Shown piece by piece: positions 8,001 to 16,979 of a DNA stretch of 64,000 nt (its first letter is position 1; each line of letters starts with the position of its first letter). Source of the stretch: Saxibacter everestensis (lineage in GTDB: Bacteria > Actinomycetota > Actinomycetes > Actinomycetales > Brevibacteriaceae); assembly GCF_025787225.1 (NCBI RefSeq), contig NZ_CP090958.1:3148550-3212549 (forward strand), written 5' to 3'. The translations under genes and the position numbers were made by a program. Under the pieces are notes generated by a model. It ran no database searches. It saw nothing but the letters and a program-made list of their open reading frames with translations, and was not told the origin of the DNA.

Positions 8001-9367
8001 ACCTTCCCCTTGATTTCTGCCTGGGTGATGTCTTCCAGCGAACGCCCTGCGGTCTTGACCGCGAACAGCAGGGTACAGATCACGCCGACGGCCAAAACGG
8101 TGGTGGTCAGTCCGAAGACCCCGCCGAAGCCCAGCTGGGCGGAGAAGACTCCGATCAGGAGCGGGGCGGTTATCGAGCCCACTCGTCCAAAGGATGAAGA
8201 AAGCCCGGTCCCGGTGGCACGCAGCCAGGTCGGGAACACTTCAGGCGTGTAGGCGTAAAGCCCGGCGTAGGTTCCGTTGAGGAAGAACGACAGAGCAACC
8301 CCCGCGCAGGTGATCAGGATCGGATCGGTCATCTGGCTCAGCCACAGCGCTGAAAGCGCGGAACCGGTGAGATAGGCCGCGATGACGTTCTTCCGGTCGA
8401 TCTTTTCATTGAAGTACGCGGCGCTGAAGTAGCCGGGTATCTGCGCCAGGTAGATGATCAGCGAAAAGGTGAAGCTGGTGGTGACGGTGATTCCCTTGTC
8501 CACCAGCAGGGTTGGAATCCAGGAGAAGAATCCGTAGTAGGAGAAGGTGATCACGAACCACATCAGCCAGGTCACCGCCGTCACCTTCGCCATCTTTCTC
8601 GACCAGAGATAGGTAATGGCTTCCAGCGTCTTGAACTTGCGCGGCGCCTCAGCCTCCGCGAAACTCTGATCGACGGGCGGTAACGGTTTACCAGTGGCAG
8701 CGAGAACATCCTGCTCAAGCTTTGCGACGACGGCCTCCGCTTCGTCCGGCCTGCCGGCATTCCTCAGGTATCGCGGTGATTCCGGCAGATTGCGGCGCCA
8801 CCACAACAGCATCACGATTGGTACCGCGGTGATCACCTGTGCCCAGCGCCAGCCTTCGTCAATATTCGGCACGATGAATCTGCCGATAAGGGCAGCACCG
8901 ACGAAGCCGAACGAGAAGAAGCCGGACAGTGTGCCGACGAACCAGCCCCGCTTGTACGACGGAACGAATTCGGAGAGGAACGGTGCGATGATGGCACTTT
9001 CGGCACCCGCACCGAACCCGGCGAAGATTCGCGCGACGAGGAAAATCTCGAAGTTCGGTGCGGCCGCGGCGACGAGCGAGAAGATGGCATAAACCGCGAG
9101 CGCCCCCATCATCACTTTCTTGCGCCCGATCTTGTCACCCAGGATTCCGGCGAAGATTGCGCCGAAGAGGAAACCAAAGGGTGCGGCCGAGGACACCAGG
9201 CCGAGTTGCGCGTTGTTAAGTCCAAAGACCTCGCGCAGGTCATTCAGCAGGAACGCAACGATAGCGGCGTCCATGCCATCGAAGGTATATCCCAACCCGC
9301 CGATCAGAAGCAGCTTGTAATGCGGTCTGCTCAAGGGCAGGCGATCCAGTCGGGCGTTAAGCGACAT
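7997..9367 (-). CDS. MFS transporter (NiaP/AAHS-like)
   Basis: A 456-residue integral membrane protein with 12 predicted helices. The N-terminus (LPLSRPHYKLLLIGGLGYTFDGMD) and the GDKIGRKK loop between helices 2 and 3 resemble the NiaP/aromatic-acid:H+ symporter branch, which often carries niacin-like or aromatic acids. It is the first gene of the operon with the GAF protein and amidohydrolase and is divergent from the RpiR regulator, so it is likely the uptake system for that pathway's substrate. Confidence 0.9.
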   Translation of the reverse strand: MSLNARLDRLPLSRPHYKLLLIGGLGYTFDGMDAAIVAFLLNDLREVFGLNNAQLGLVSSAAPFGFLFGAIFAGILGDKIGRKKVMMGALAVYAIFSLVAAAAPNFEIFLVARIFAGFGAGAESAIIAPFLSEFVPSYKRGWFVGTLSGFFSFGFVGAALIGRFIVPNIDEGWRWAQVITAVPIVMLLWWRRNLPESPRYLRNAGRPDEAEAVVAKLEQDVLAATGKPLPPVDQSFAEAEAPRKFKTLEAITYLWSRKMAKVTAVTWLMWFVITFSYYGFFSWIPTLLVDKGITVTTSFTFSLIIYLAQIPGYFSAAYFNEKIDRKNVIAAYLTGSALSALWLSQMTDPILITCAGVALSFFLNGTYAGLYAYTPEVFPTWLRATGTGLSSSFGRVGSITAPLLIGVFSAQLGFGGVFGLTTTVLAVGVICTLLFAVKTAGRSLEDITQAEIKGKV

Positions 9368-9420
9368 TTTGGCTCCTGGGCGTGAGGCAAATCACGAAGT
9401 TGTCTCTCAAGAACCTAGAC

Positions 9421-9465
9421 GCAAGATTCTTTACACGCAACTGCTTTTGCAAGTTTTCTTACGTG
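9421..9465. promoter_or_regulatory. Paired direct repeat, candidate RpiR operator
   Basis: GCAAGATTCTTTACACG at 9421-9437 and GCAAGTTTTCTTACGTG at 9449-9465 are near-identical direct repeats spaced 28 bases start to start. They lie in the 120-base AT-rich gap between the MFS operon (start 9367) and the divergent RpiR gene (start 9487). Confidence 0.5.
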
Positions 9466-9486
9466 GAGAGTGTCTAGACTAGTCGC

Positions 9487-10398
9487 GTGACTACCGTAGA
9501 TTCAGTTCCCGAGGGGCCTCGATCCGCCGAGCAGTCGACATCGGCAGTCGCCGCCGACTCTGTCGACGATTGGCTCCGTTCCCTGGTGCCTGCGAAGGGG
9601 CTGGGAGCGAAGGCGCATGCGCTGTTGCACCAACTGCAGACCCACCCGTCTCGAGCGTCATATGCCAGCGCGCATGAGCTGGCGACTGCCTCCGGCACAA
9701 CAGTCGCGACAGTCACGCGGCTGGCACAGTCACTGGGATTCGAAGGCTGGCCCGACCTGCAGCGACAGATACGAACGCGCCATCTGTCGTACCTGTCGCT
9801 CACCGAGGTGATCAGGGCTCATCAGGGCAGCGCGCTGCCGTCCCACTCCTCGGTTCAGCAGGACCTGGATTCATTGGCCGTCTTCCTGCGCGAGGTTGAT
9901 CACGATCAGTTGAATCGGATTGCGACGGGCCTGGGCTCGGCGCATCGGATCTACATCAGCGCCGAGGGCAGCTATTCCAGCATCGCTATCGCAATGGCAC
10001 ACAACACTCGGCTTGCCGGTTATGACGCGCACGCGATTGTCGATGGCGGCGCGACGCTGGCGAATTCAATCGCAAAGATGCAGCCCGGAGACGTGTACGT
10101 CGTGGTGTCGTTCTGGCGACTGTACGAATCCGCCCTGATCGCCAGCACCGAGGCCAAGAAGCGCGGCGTGTCGGTATTCGTTATCAGCGACACGGTGCCC
10201 CGGGAACTTCAGGACTCAGCCGACGAGATAATCCTGGTGCCGAGCGAAGGAGCGTCCTTTTTCCCTTCACTGACCACCGGCATGGCGGCGCAGCAAGCAA
10301 TCGTGACTGCGCTTTCCACTATCGACGCCGAACGCACCGGGGCTTCGATCAAGGCGGCAGATGAGAGTTGGCGTCGCTTCAAGCTACTGCACCGCTAA
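9487..10398 (+). CDS. MurR/RpiR-family transcriptional regulator
   Basis: A 303-residue protein with an N-terminal HTH_6 domain (about residues 25-105; ATASGTTVATVTRLAQSLGFEGWPDLQ) and a C-terminal SIS domain (about 130-270; RIYISAEGSYSSIAIAMAH). SIS domains bind phosphosugars or other phosphorylated ligands, though family members also control non-sugar pathways. GTG start at 9487. It is divergent from the MFS-GAF-amidohydrolase operon, which it probably represses or activates through the paired repeats between them. Confidence 0.9.
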   Translation: MTTVDSVPEGPRSAEQSTSAVAADSVDDWLRSLVPAKGLGAKAHALLHQLQTHPSRASYASAHELATASGTTVATVTRLAQSLGFEGWPDLQRQIRTRHLSYLSLTEVIRAHQGSALPSHSSVQQDLDSLAVFLREVDHDQLNRIATGLGSAHRIYISAEGSYSSIAIAMAHNTRLAGYDAHAIVDGGATLANSIAKMQPGDVYVVVSFWRLYESALIASTEAKKRGVSVFVISDTVPRELQDSADEIILVPSEGASFFPSLTTGMAAQQAIVTALSTIDAERTGASIKAADESWRRFKLLHR

Positions 10399-10446
10399 GC
10401 CCAACGGCCTGCTGCACGGTTGAGCTCGCCGACGTAGGCTGAAGTA

Positions 10447-11451
10447 ATGGAATTCAGATATCTCGGAAACAGCGGCCTCAAGATCTCGGAAATCACCTAC
10501 GGAAACTGGCTGACCCACGGGTCGCAGGTGGAAAACGACATCGCTGCCAAGTGCGTCCGTGCAGCGCTCGACGAGGGCATCTCGACCTTCGACACCGCCG
10601 ACGTCTATGCGAACACCGCCGCCGAGCAGGTGCTCGGTGACGCCCTGCGCGGCGAGCGACGGGAATCCCTGGAGATTTTCACCAAGGTCTACCACCCGAC
10701 CGGCCCGAAGGGCCACAACGACACCGGGTTGTCGCGCAAGCACATTATGGAGTCAATCAACGGTTCGCTGACCCGGCTGGGTACGGACTACGTCGACCTC
10801 TACCAGGCACACCGGTACGACTTCGAGACCCCGCTGGAAGAGACGATGCAGGCGTTCGCCGACATCGTGCGGCAGGGCAAGGCGCTCTACATCGGGGTCA
10901 GCGAATGGACCGCGGAACAGATCCGTGCCGGACACTCCTTGGCCACAGAACTTGGCTTCCTGCTGATTTCCAACCAGCCGCAGTACTCGATGCTGTGGCG
11001 AGTGATCGAGCCTGAGGTCATCCCGACGTCCGAAGAGCTCGGCCTCTCCCAGATCGTCTGGTCACCGGTGGCTCAGGGCGTCCTTACCGGCAAGTACAAG
11101 CCCGGCGCCGAGCCGCCGGCAGGCAGCCGCGCGACCGACGAAAAGGGCGGCGCCAACATGATCAGCCGCTTCATGAACGATGAGGTGCTGAGCGGTGTTC
11201 AGAAGCTTCAGCCGATTGCCGCCGAGGTCGGGCTGAGCATGGCACAGCTGGCCGTCGCCTGGGTGCTGCAGAACAAGAACGTCGCCTCTGCCCTGATCGG
11301 TGCTTCCCGCCCTGAGCAGGTTTCGGAAAACGTCCAGGCCGCCGGAGTGAAGCTCGATGACGCGATCCTGACCAAGATCGATGACGCGCTGGGAGGCCTT
11401 GCGGAGCGGGACCCACGCCTGACCAAGTCTCCTGAGACTCGTTTGGTGTAA
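10447..11451 (+). CDS. Aldo/keto reductase (voltage-gated K+ channel beta-like)
   Basis: A 334-residue TIM-barrel reductase. FDTADVYANTAAE near residue 52, FTKVYHPTG near 80, VDLYQAHRYD near 120 and the C-terminal ALIGASRPEQV are the NADPH-site and catalytic signatures of the AKR6-like (Kv-beta/YghZ) branch. Catalytic Asp, Tyr, Lys and His equivalents are all visible. Substrate is likely an aldehyde or ketone of unknown identity. Monocistronic, with two strong hairpins just downstream. Confidence 0.9.
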   Translation: MEFRYLGNSGLKISEITYGNWLTHGSQVENDIAAKCVRAALDEGISTFDTADVYANTAAEQVLGDALRGERRESLEIFTKVYHPTGPKGHNDTGLSRKHIMESINGSLTRLGTDYVDLYQAHRYDFETPLEETMQAFADIVRQGKALYIGVSEWTAEQIRAGHSLATELGFLLISNQPQYSMLWRVIEPEVIPTSEELGLSQIVWSPVAQGVLTGKYKPGAEPPAGSRATDEKGGANMISRFMNDEVLSGVQKLQPIAAEVGLSMAQLAVAWVLQNKNVASALIGASRPEQVSENVQAAGVKLDDAILTKIDDALGGLAERDPRLTKSPETRLV

Positions 11452-11472
11452 TGCCCGCGATGTCGTCCGCCG

Positions 11473-11560
11473 GGCGGCACAGACGTGGTGGGGCAGCACC
11501 ACGCCTGTGCCGCCACGAGTCGAAACAGCCCGCCAGCGGAGAAGCTGGCGGGCTGTTTCG
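11473..11560. terminator. Two tandem hairpins between convergent genes
   Basis: The first hairpin (arms 11473-11490 and 11497-11514) has one mismatch in 18 pairs. The second (arms 11521-11537 and 11544-11560) is a perfect 17-bp stem with a six-base loop and ends in GTTTCG. Neither has a long T tract. They sit between two convergent aldo/keto reductase genes and probably terminate both directions. Confidence 0.75.
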
Positions 11561-11635
11561 CGCGGTACTACGCGGCATGGATGTCGCGACTGCGGCATCT
11601 ATGTGTCGCGCGAGCAGACCTATCGCGCGACTCAC

Positions 11636-12499
11636 TTAGGAAACCGGTCCGGCGGCATCCAGTTCGGCGACGGTGTCGGCATCAAGAGTCAGCTCGGCAG
11701 CGGCCAGATTGTCTTCCAGGTGCTCAATCGACGAGGTCCCCGGGATAGGCACCACCACCGGTGAGCGCTGAAGTAGCCAGGCCAGCGCTACCTGGGCCGG
11801 CGAGACGTTCAGCCGCTTTGCTGCGGCGTCCACCGGGCCTCCCGGCTGCGCGAGTTCACCAGCTGACACCGGCGCCCACGGGATGAATGCGATGCCGTTC
11901 GCGGTGCAATAGTCGAGCACATCGGCGTGCTTCCGGTCTGTCAGGTTGAAGCGGTTCTGGACCGAGGCAACAGTGAAGTACTTCTCCGCTTCCTGGATTT
12001 CAGCAACGCTGACCTCGGAGAGTCCGAGTGCTTTTACCTTTCCCTCGGCCTGCAGCTCCCGCATCACGCCGAACTGTTCCGCCGTGTCAACCTTCGGGTC
12101 GATCCGATGCAGCTGAAACAGGTCGAGCGCGTCGACCTTCAACCGGCGGATGCTCAGCTCCGCCTGCTGACGGAGGTACTCCGGGCGTCCCAGCGGGATC
12201 CACTGCCCCGGCCCGGTGCGAGCTTGTCCGGCTTTGGTCCCGATCTTCAGGCCGTCCTGATAGGGATACAGCGCCTCGGCCAGGATCTGCTCACTGGTTT
12301 CGGGACCGTAGGAATCGGCAGTGTCGATGAAATCCACGCCGAGTTCCACTGCCCGTCGGACGACTGCCCTGGCCGAGTCCCGGTCGACAGGGTCACCCCA
12401 GATGCCCTCGCCGGTGATCCGCATCGCCCCGAAACCCAGACGGGTCACGGTGCCAAGGTCTTTGATGTCGATTGTTCCTGCTGTGCTGAGATTGCTCAT
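11636..12499 (-). CDS. Aldo/keto reductase
   Basis: A 287-residue AKR from ATG 12499. VTRLGFGAMRI near residue 15, FIDTADSYGPE near 53, and ALAWLLQRSPVVVPIPG near 235 are family signatures; the order resembles the YeaE/pyridoxal-reductase-like branch. A longer frame extends 49 codons upstream but runs through a palindrome and into the divergent gene's leader, so the internal ATG (or ATG at 12508) is preferred. Convergent with the previous AKR, divergent from the SRPBCC gene. Confidence 0.88.
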   Translation of the reverse strand: MSNLSTAGTIDIKDLGTVTRLGFGAMRITGEGIWGDPVDRDSARAVVRRAVELGVDFIDTADSYGPETSEQILAEALYPYQDGLKIGTKAGQARTGPGQWIPLGRPEYLRQQAELSIRRLKVDALDLFQLHRIDPKVDTAEQFGVMRELQAEGKVKALGLSEVSVAEIQEAEKYFTVASVQNRFNLTDRKHADVLDYCTANGIAFIPWAPVSAGELAQPGGPVDAAAKRLNVSPAQVALAWLLQRSPVVVPIPGTSSIEHLEDNLAAAELTLDADTVAELDAAGPVS

Positions 12500-12520
12500 A
12501 GTGTGCATAGCCTGAACGAT

Positions 12521-12540
12521 GGTCCGGTTTATTCCGGACC
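12521..12540. promoter_or_regulatory. Palindrome GGTCCGG-N6-CCGGACC
   Basis: A perfect 7+6+7 inverted repeat lies 22 bases upstream of the AKR start and 100 bases upstream of the divergent SRPBCC gene. Position and symmetry fit a repressor operator in a shared promoter; the cognate regulator is not evident. Confidence 0.5.
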
Positions 12541-12639
12541 GCCCTATCCGCGCCGCCGGCCGGCCCCAGGCTTTTTGGGTTCCTGCGGGACCGATCTGTG
12601 CCGCTGCTAGCGTGGTGGCTGCAGACAAAGGAGAGTGAT

Positions 12640-13074
12640 ATGGCACAGGTTGTGGCTTCCGCCTCGAAAACGATGAACGCCGAGCCGGAACAGGTCAGGT
12701 CTGCGTTAGCCGACTACAGCACGGTGCGGGAACGAATCCTGCCCGAGCAGTACACCGACTACCAGGTGCTGAAGGGCGGCACAGGCGATGGCACCGTCGT
12801 GCGGTGGAAGCTGCACGCGACGAAGAAGCGGATCCGGGACGTTGAATCCGCTGTGTCCGTCGACGCCGACAGCGTCACCGAGCGCGACGCCAATTCCACT
12901 CTGGTCACGGTCTACCGCGTGACGCCCGCCGCGTCCGGCTCCGAAGTCACTGTCACAACGTCATGGAACGGCGCCGGCGGAATTGGCGGATTCTTCGAGA
13001 AGACGTTTGCGCCACTCGGCCTGAAAAAGATCCAGGCCTCGACGCTGGACAACCTGGCAAACTTCCTCGGATAA
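12640..13074 (+). CDS. SRPBCC-fold protein (polyketide cyclase/START-like)
   Basis: A 144-residue protein from ATG 12640, preceded by AAAGGAG. The pattern ASKTMNAEPEQVRSALADYSTVRERILPE and the C-terminal GGFFEKTFAPLGLKKI helix are typical of SRPBCC lipid/hydrophobic-ligand-binding folds (DUF2652/polyketide-cyclase-2 type). No catalytic residues define an enzyme. It shares a promoter region with the divergent aldo/keto reductase and might bind the same hydrophobic metabolite. Confidence 0.82.
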   Translation: MAQVVASASKTMNAEPEQVRSALADYSTVRERILPEQYTDYQVLKGGTGDGTVVRWKLHATKKRIRDVESAVSVDADSVTERDANSTLVTVYRVTPAASGSEVTVTTSWNGAGGIGGFFEKTFAPLGLKKIQASTLDNLANFLG

Positions 13075-13116
13075 CCAACCGGAGCACCCGCCCAGGTAGC
13101 CGAACCGGTGCCGCGG

Positions 13117-14268
13117 TCAGGGCGCAGTCGACGAACCAGCGCCGTCTGTGCCCTGCTGCGACGATCCGCGCTGCGACGATCCGCCCCCACCGTTCCCGGA
13201 TGAGCTGTCGCTCCCGGACGTTCCACTGCCGGACGAGTCGCGTCCAGCTGAATCGCTGCCGCCCTGCTCCGTGGTGTCAGAACCACCCGATTCCTGTTCG
13301 TTGCCAGGATTGCTCGGTGCACTCGGCTCGGTGCTCGGCGTATCGTCCCCTGGGTTCGTCGCGGAGTCGGATTCCGGACCGGTGGGTACGTCGCTCGGAT
13401 CGGTCGCTGGCTGTTCGCCGTTCTGCTGCTTCTCGGTGTTTCCGGAGTCCTTCACCGTGGTGTCGGACGAGGAATCGTCCTTGCCGTCAGAGGAGCTCCC
13501 GTCAGTTTCGCCGTCCTTCTCACTGCCGTCATCGCTCGCCGAGCCACCTCCCGAGGAAAGCTGGGTGTGGATGGTCCCGGTGCCCTTCGACAGGTCCGTT
13601 CCGGTCACAGCCTGTGCCGCCAGGATGCCGCCGAGGCCAAGTACGAATGCGGCCGCGGCCAAGCCGACCGCCAGGAAAACCTGCTTCTTCGACAGTCGAT
13701 GCCACCAGCGCTGCGGCTGCTCAGATTGGTCCGTCGTCGGCTCGGATTCGTCCCCGTCGCCACCGGTGCCGGGAAAGAGGTCCTGCCGGTCCAGCACCGT
13801 GGTGGGCGTCTCAATCCGCCCGGTCTGCGTCCTGATCAGCGCTGTGCGGGGATCGAGAACCGTGGTTGCATTGCTATCACGAGCGCTGGTTGCGTCACTG
13901 TCGCTACGGTCAGATGCGGCACTGGATTCGTCCCGCTCGATCAGCGGAAAAGTAGATGTCGGCGTCCGGCCCGTCGTCGAGCCGACGGGTTCAAGCCGTT
14001 GCAGCCGGCGGGTGTCGGTCTTGCTCCTGAGAAGTCTCTCCCGGCCCTTGTCCAGCGAGTGTTGATAAAGAGTCAGAGAGACGGCCGAGACAACGCTGAC
14101 CAGGCCGGCTCCGATAACCGTCCCGGCCACACCGAGCTGGCCGCCGACGACCGATGCCGTCGCTGCAGCTGCACCACTCGCGACCAGTTTGCTCGGGCTG
14201 AGCGCCGACTTTACGTCGGAGTCATTCTTCTTCTCGTCCTTGGGTTCTATTGTCGTCGTATCCTTCAC
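13117..14268 (-). CDS. Membrane protein with acidic Ser/Gly-rich tail
   Basis: A 383-residue protein: an acidic N-terminus, an Ala/Gly/Val-rich hydrophobic segment at about residues 30-62, a charged basic-to-acidic cytoplasmic region, a second hydrophobic segment at about 195-220, and a C-terminal tail of about 160 residues almost entirely Ser, Gly, Asp, Glu and Thr with little predicted structure. This looks like a cell-envelope protein with a disordered extracytoplasmic tail. I do not recognise a family. The tail's codon repetitiveness creates long artificial frames on the opposite strand. Confidence 0.7.
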   Translation of the reverse strand: MKDTTTIEPKDEKKNDSDVKSALSPSKLVASGAAAATASVVGGQLGVAGTVIGAGLVSVVSAVSLTLYQHSLDKGRERLLRSKTDTRRLQRLEPVGSTTGRTPTSTFPLIERDESSAASDRSDSDATSARDSNATTVLDPRTALIRTQTGRIETPTTVLDRQDLFPGTGGDGDESEPTTDQSEQPQRWWHRLSKKQVFLAVGLAAAAFVLGLGGILAAQAVTGTDLSKGTGTIHTQLSSGGGSASDDGSEKDGETDGSSSDGKDDSSSDTTVKDSGNTEKQQNGEQPATDPSDVPTGPESDSATNPGDDTPSTEPSAPSNPGNEQESGGSDTTEQGGSDSAGRDSSGSGTSGSDSSSGNGGGGSSQRGSSQQGTDGAGSSTAP

Positions 14269-14450
14269 GCCTTACGTCCCTTGCCTAAAATTGAAGACGC
14301 GACGCCAATGGCAAAGCCACCATCGACGCCGCGCTTTCCCTCAGGATCGCATCAAAGTCTAAGAGTTTGATGAGCTACCGCGCAGAGAGCCGTGAGACCT
14401 CGGACCGTCGCCAGTTCGCTAGGCCGACTGAGCCAGCCGCGATCCAGGGA

Positions 14451-15455
14451 TTATCCGACTGTGGTCGGCGCACTGTCGCCCTTCACCCAGCCCATGTCCG
14501 GGTAACGGGTTCCGGCAGGCTGCATCTCGGCTAGTTCGGCCAGCACCTCATTCGGAAGCTGCAGACTGAGCGCACCGATGTTTTCATCCAGGTAGCTGCG
14601 ACGCTTCGTGCCGGGAATGGGGACGATATCGTCACCCTGGGCAAGCAGCCAGGCCAGCGCGATCTGTGCCGGTGTGGAACTCAGCTGCTCGGCGAGTTCC
14701 TGAATCCGCCGTACCAGAGCCAGGTTCGTCTGCAGGTTTCCGTCCTGCCAGCGCGGGAGAGTTCGGCGGAAATCGGTCTCGCTGAGATCGGTGGAAGCAA
14801 CCGGGGATCCAGTCAGCAATCCCCGGCCTAGCGGACTGTATGGGACCACAGTGACGCCCAGTTCGCGCGCTGTCGGAAGCACATCGCGCTCGATATCGCG
14901 GCTGAATATCGACCATTCGGTTTGCAGCGCCGCGATCGGATGGATCGCTGACGCACGGCGGAGGCTTTCGGCCGAGGCCTCAGACAGGCCGAGATGCCGG
15001 ACTTTTCCAGCCTCGACCATATCGGCCATCGCTCCCACGGACTCCTCAATAGGTACGGCCGGATCAACCCGGTGCAGGTAGTACAGGTCGATCACGTCAA
15101 CACCCAGCCTGGACAGAGACTCGTCAACTGCCTTGCGGGCGTATTGCGCGGAACCATTGTTTCCTTGCGGCAGCGAGGTCTCAGGGTCGGTAACGATTCC
15201 GAACTTGGTTGCCAGCACCACCTCGTGGCGTCGAGTGGCCAGCACCTCGGCGAGCAGCCGCTCATTGTGACCATTGCCGTACATGTCAGATGTGTCGAAA
15301 AAGTTCACGCCCTGGTCAAGGGCATGGTTCAAGGTGGCCAGCGATTCACCTCGATCCGCGGGGCCGTATGCCAGGCTCATGCCCATGCAACCTAGCCCGA
15401 TCGCTGACACGCTGAGCTCGCCGATCCGGCGGTTAGGGATCGATGCATTGTTCAT
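14451..15455 (-). CDS. Aldo/keto reductase
   Basis: A 334-residue AKR starting at ATG 15455 behind GGAGAAG. IGLGCMGMSLAYGPADR near residue 19, FFDTSDMYGNGHNE near 50, DVIDLYYLHRVDPAVPIEE near 115 and DDIVPIPGTKR near 280 place it in the AKR13-like branch (YakC/auxin-induced type). All four catalytic positions appear intact. It follows the MerR gene on the same strand by 120 bases, with a small GC hairpin (15477-15495) between them, and may be its regulatory target. Confidence 0.9.
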   Translation of the reverse strand: MNNASIPNRRIGELSVSAIGLGCMGMSLAYGPADRGESLATLNHALDQGVNFFDTSDMYGNGHNERLLAEVLATRRHEVVLATKFGIVTDPETSLPQGNNGSAQYARKAVDESLSRLGVDVIDLYYLHRVDPAVPIEESVGAMADMVEAGKVRHLGLSEASAESLRRASAIHPIAALQTEWSIFSRDIERDVLPTARELGVTVVPYSPLGRGLLTGSPVASTDLSETDFRRTLPRWQDGNLQTNLALVRRIQELAEQLSSTPAQIALAWLLAQGDDIVPIPGTKRRSYLDENIGALSLQLPNEVLAELAEMQPAGTRYPDMGWVKGDSAPTTVG

Positions 15456-15575
15456 CTTTCTTCTCCAATCGAAGCTGCGGGCGCTTTTTGCCCGCACATT
15501 TTGGGCAGGATCAAGCAGCGAAACGTGCTGAAATGCCCTGCTTGCCTGCAGGTGACGTACCGGTTGTGGCGAACG

Positions 15576-16049
15576 CTAGTCGCTGCAGTTGCCGCCGTAG
15601 GTGGTGACCTTGTAGTCAATGACGGCCAGCGAAAGTTGCAGGTCGGCGATTTGCTGGCGCACCCGGTCACGTTGGTTCAGCAATATCTCCAGCCGCGCGG
15701 GCACAGAGCTGTCCCCTTCTTCGACGAGCGCGACGTAACGCTGAATATCACGGATAGGCATATCGGACATCCGTAGCCTGGTGATGAAATTCACCCGGGC
15801 CAGAGCGGTCCGGTCGTAGGATCGGTAGCCCGAGCTGTCGCGTTGCACCCGAACCAGTCCAATGCGTTCGTAGTAGCGCAGGGTATGCGTCGAGACGCCG
15901 AGTAGCTCGGCCACTGTGGCGATACTCAGCGGCCAGTCGAGTCGGCTGGGCATGTCCTGCGCACAATTCAGCACCTCGGCCGGACCGGATGGTGCTTCGG
16001 ACGAAATCTGGCCTAGATGCTGGCTGATGTCGTGCGCCGTGATGCTCAT
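15576..16049 (-). CDS. MerR-family transcriptional regulator
   Basis: A 157-residue protein with an unusually long N-terminal tail (about 40 residues) before the MerR helix-turn-helix (LSIATVAELLGVSTHTLRYYERIGLV), then a wing, an antiparallel coiled-coil helix (LEILLNQRDRVRQQIADLQ) and a C-terminal YGGNCSD. The tail contains one Cys and there is another near the C-terminus, but no classical metal-binding CX7-8C loop, so a small organic or aldehyde signal is more likely. It precedes the AKR gene on the same strand. Confidence 0.9.
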   Translation of the reverse strand: MSITAHDISQHLGQISSEAPSGPAEVLNCAQDMPSRLDWPLSIATVAELLGVSTHTLRYYERIGLVRVQRDSSGYRSYDRTALARVNFITRLRMSDMPIRDIQRYVALVEEGDSSVPARLEILLNQRDRVRQQIADLQLSLAVIDYKVTTYGGNCSD

Positions 16050-16066
16050 AACGATCAGCGTATGCA

Positions 16067-16082
16067 TTAGAGCGCGCTCTAA
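16067..16082. promoter_or_regulatory. 16-bp palindrome before merR
   Basis: TTAGAGCGCGCTCTAA is a perfect palindrome 17 bases upstream of the MerR start. A dyad inside a promoter spacer is what MerR proteins bind, so autoregulation is likely. Confidence 0.55.
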
Positions 16083-16155
16083 GGCAAGAGGCTGTGACAA
16101 CTATCTGTGCCACGTAGCGGTCGGTCACCGTGCGACTGGAACGTGTGGACCCCCG

Positions 16156-16668
16156 CTAGCCGACCTTGAACTTGAATCCGCGGTGAGAACCCACAAACCC
16201 CAGCCGCTCGTAGAAGCGATGAGCATCGGCCCGTGCTTCATCTGACGTGAGCTGCACGAGGGATGACCCCGTCGCCGGGGCAGCCGATTCAATTACCCAG
16301 CGCATCATCGCTGAACCGATGCCGCTCGACCTATGGTCGTCTCCGACCCTGACGGCCTCGACTAGGAGTCGCGTTGACCCACGTCGAGCCATCCCGGGGA
16401 TCCGGGTGAGCTGCATCGTGGCTATGGGGCGATCTGCGTCGTCGACTATCAACAGAATCTCGTTGGACGGATCAGCAATCAGTTCCACGAGCGCGGTTTC
16501 ATAGGCTGGGCCGTCAGCTGGGTCAGCCTGATCACCCCTCGCTGCGCTGATCGGATCGTCAGAGAGAAGGCCGATGAGTGCGTCGAGGTCATCGTGACTG
16601 GCGCGACGGAGAGTCAGATCCCCACTCTTCGTGGTTAACGAGACAGGAAGGTGAAGAAACTTGATCAT
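16156..16668 (-). CDS. GNAT-family N-acetyltransferase
   Basis: A 170-residue protein with LTLRRASHDDLDALIGLL at the start, the acetyl-CoA loop VEAVRVGDDHRSSGIGSAMMRWV near 110-130 and ADAHRFYERLGFVGSHRGFKFK at the end. This is the standard GNAT fold (YhbS/RimI-like). The acceptor substrate cannot be predicted; a CoA-binding R-x-x-G-x-G/A motif is intact. Neighbours are unrelated small accessory genes. Confidence 0.88.
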   Translation of the reverse strand: MIKFLHLPVSLTTKSGDLTLRRASHDDLDALIGLLSDDPISAARGDQADPADGPAYETALVELIADPSNEILLIVDDADRPIATMQLTRIPGMARRGSTRLLVEAVRVGDDHRSSGIGSAMMRWVIESAAPATGSSLVQLTSDEARADAHRFYERLGFVGSHRGFKFKVG

Positions 16669-16979
16669 GTCCTCAGTTTCTCATCGACGTTCGGAGCGGC
16701 GGACACGGTCCCAGACCTCGGGGACATGTTGCCACTCACCAATGAGGACGCGGTGTCCACCCTGCTCAAATACTTGGGATCCGCTTGGATTAACTGCAGC
16801 ATTTCGGGGAGGTCTAAGTCGAGAGTTGTCTTCGACTAGTCCACCGTATTGAGCCTCCCGCGAGACGTTCCGCTTACCGGCATCGAGGGTTGGAAGTCTG
16901 CGCGCCAAGCCTCGGCGATGCAGTCAACGACTGGCCAACCGGCAGCCGCCGAGGCAATGTCGCTACCCGGTGGCCGCGG
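16669..16979. other. Intergenic, no convincing gene
   Basis: About 310 bases between the GNAT and VOC genes. A 75-codon minus-strand frame (16681-16908) lacks a ribosome site and recognisable similarity; it could be a decayed gene fragment. No hairpin or repeat stands out. Confidence 0.4.

Noticed and set aside
13148-14065. A 305-codon plus-strand Ser/Pro-rich frame
   Set aside because: It is the complement of the repetitive Ser/Gly/Asp tail of the minus-strand membrane protein.
16681-16908. A 75-codon minus-strand gene
   Set aside because: No ribosome site, no recognisable family and composition like random GC-rich sequence.
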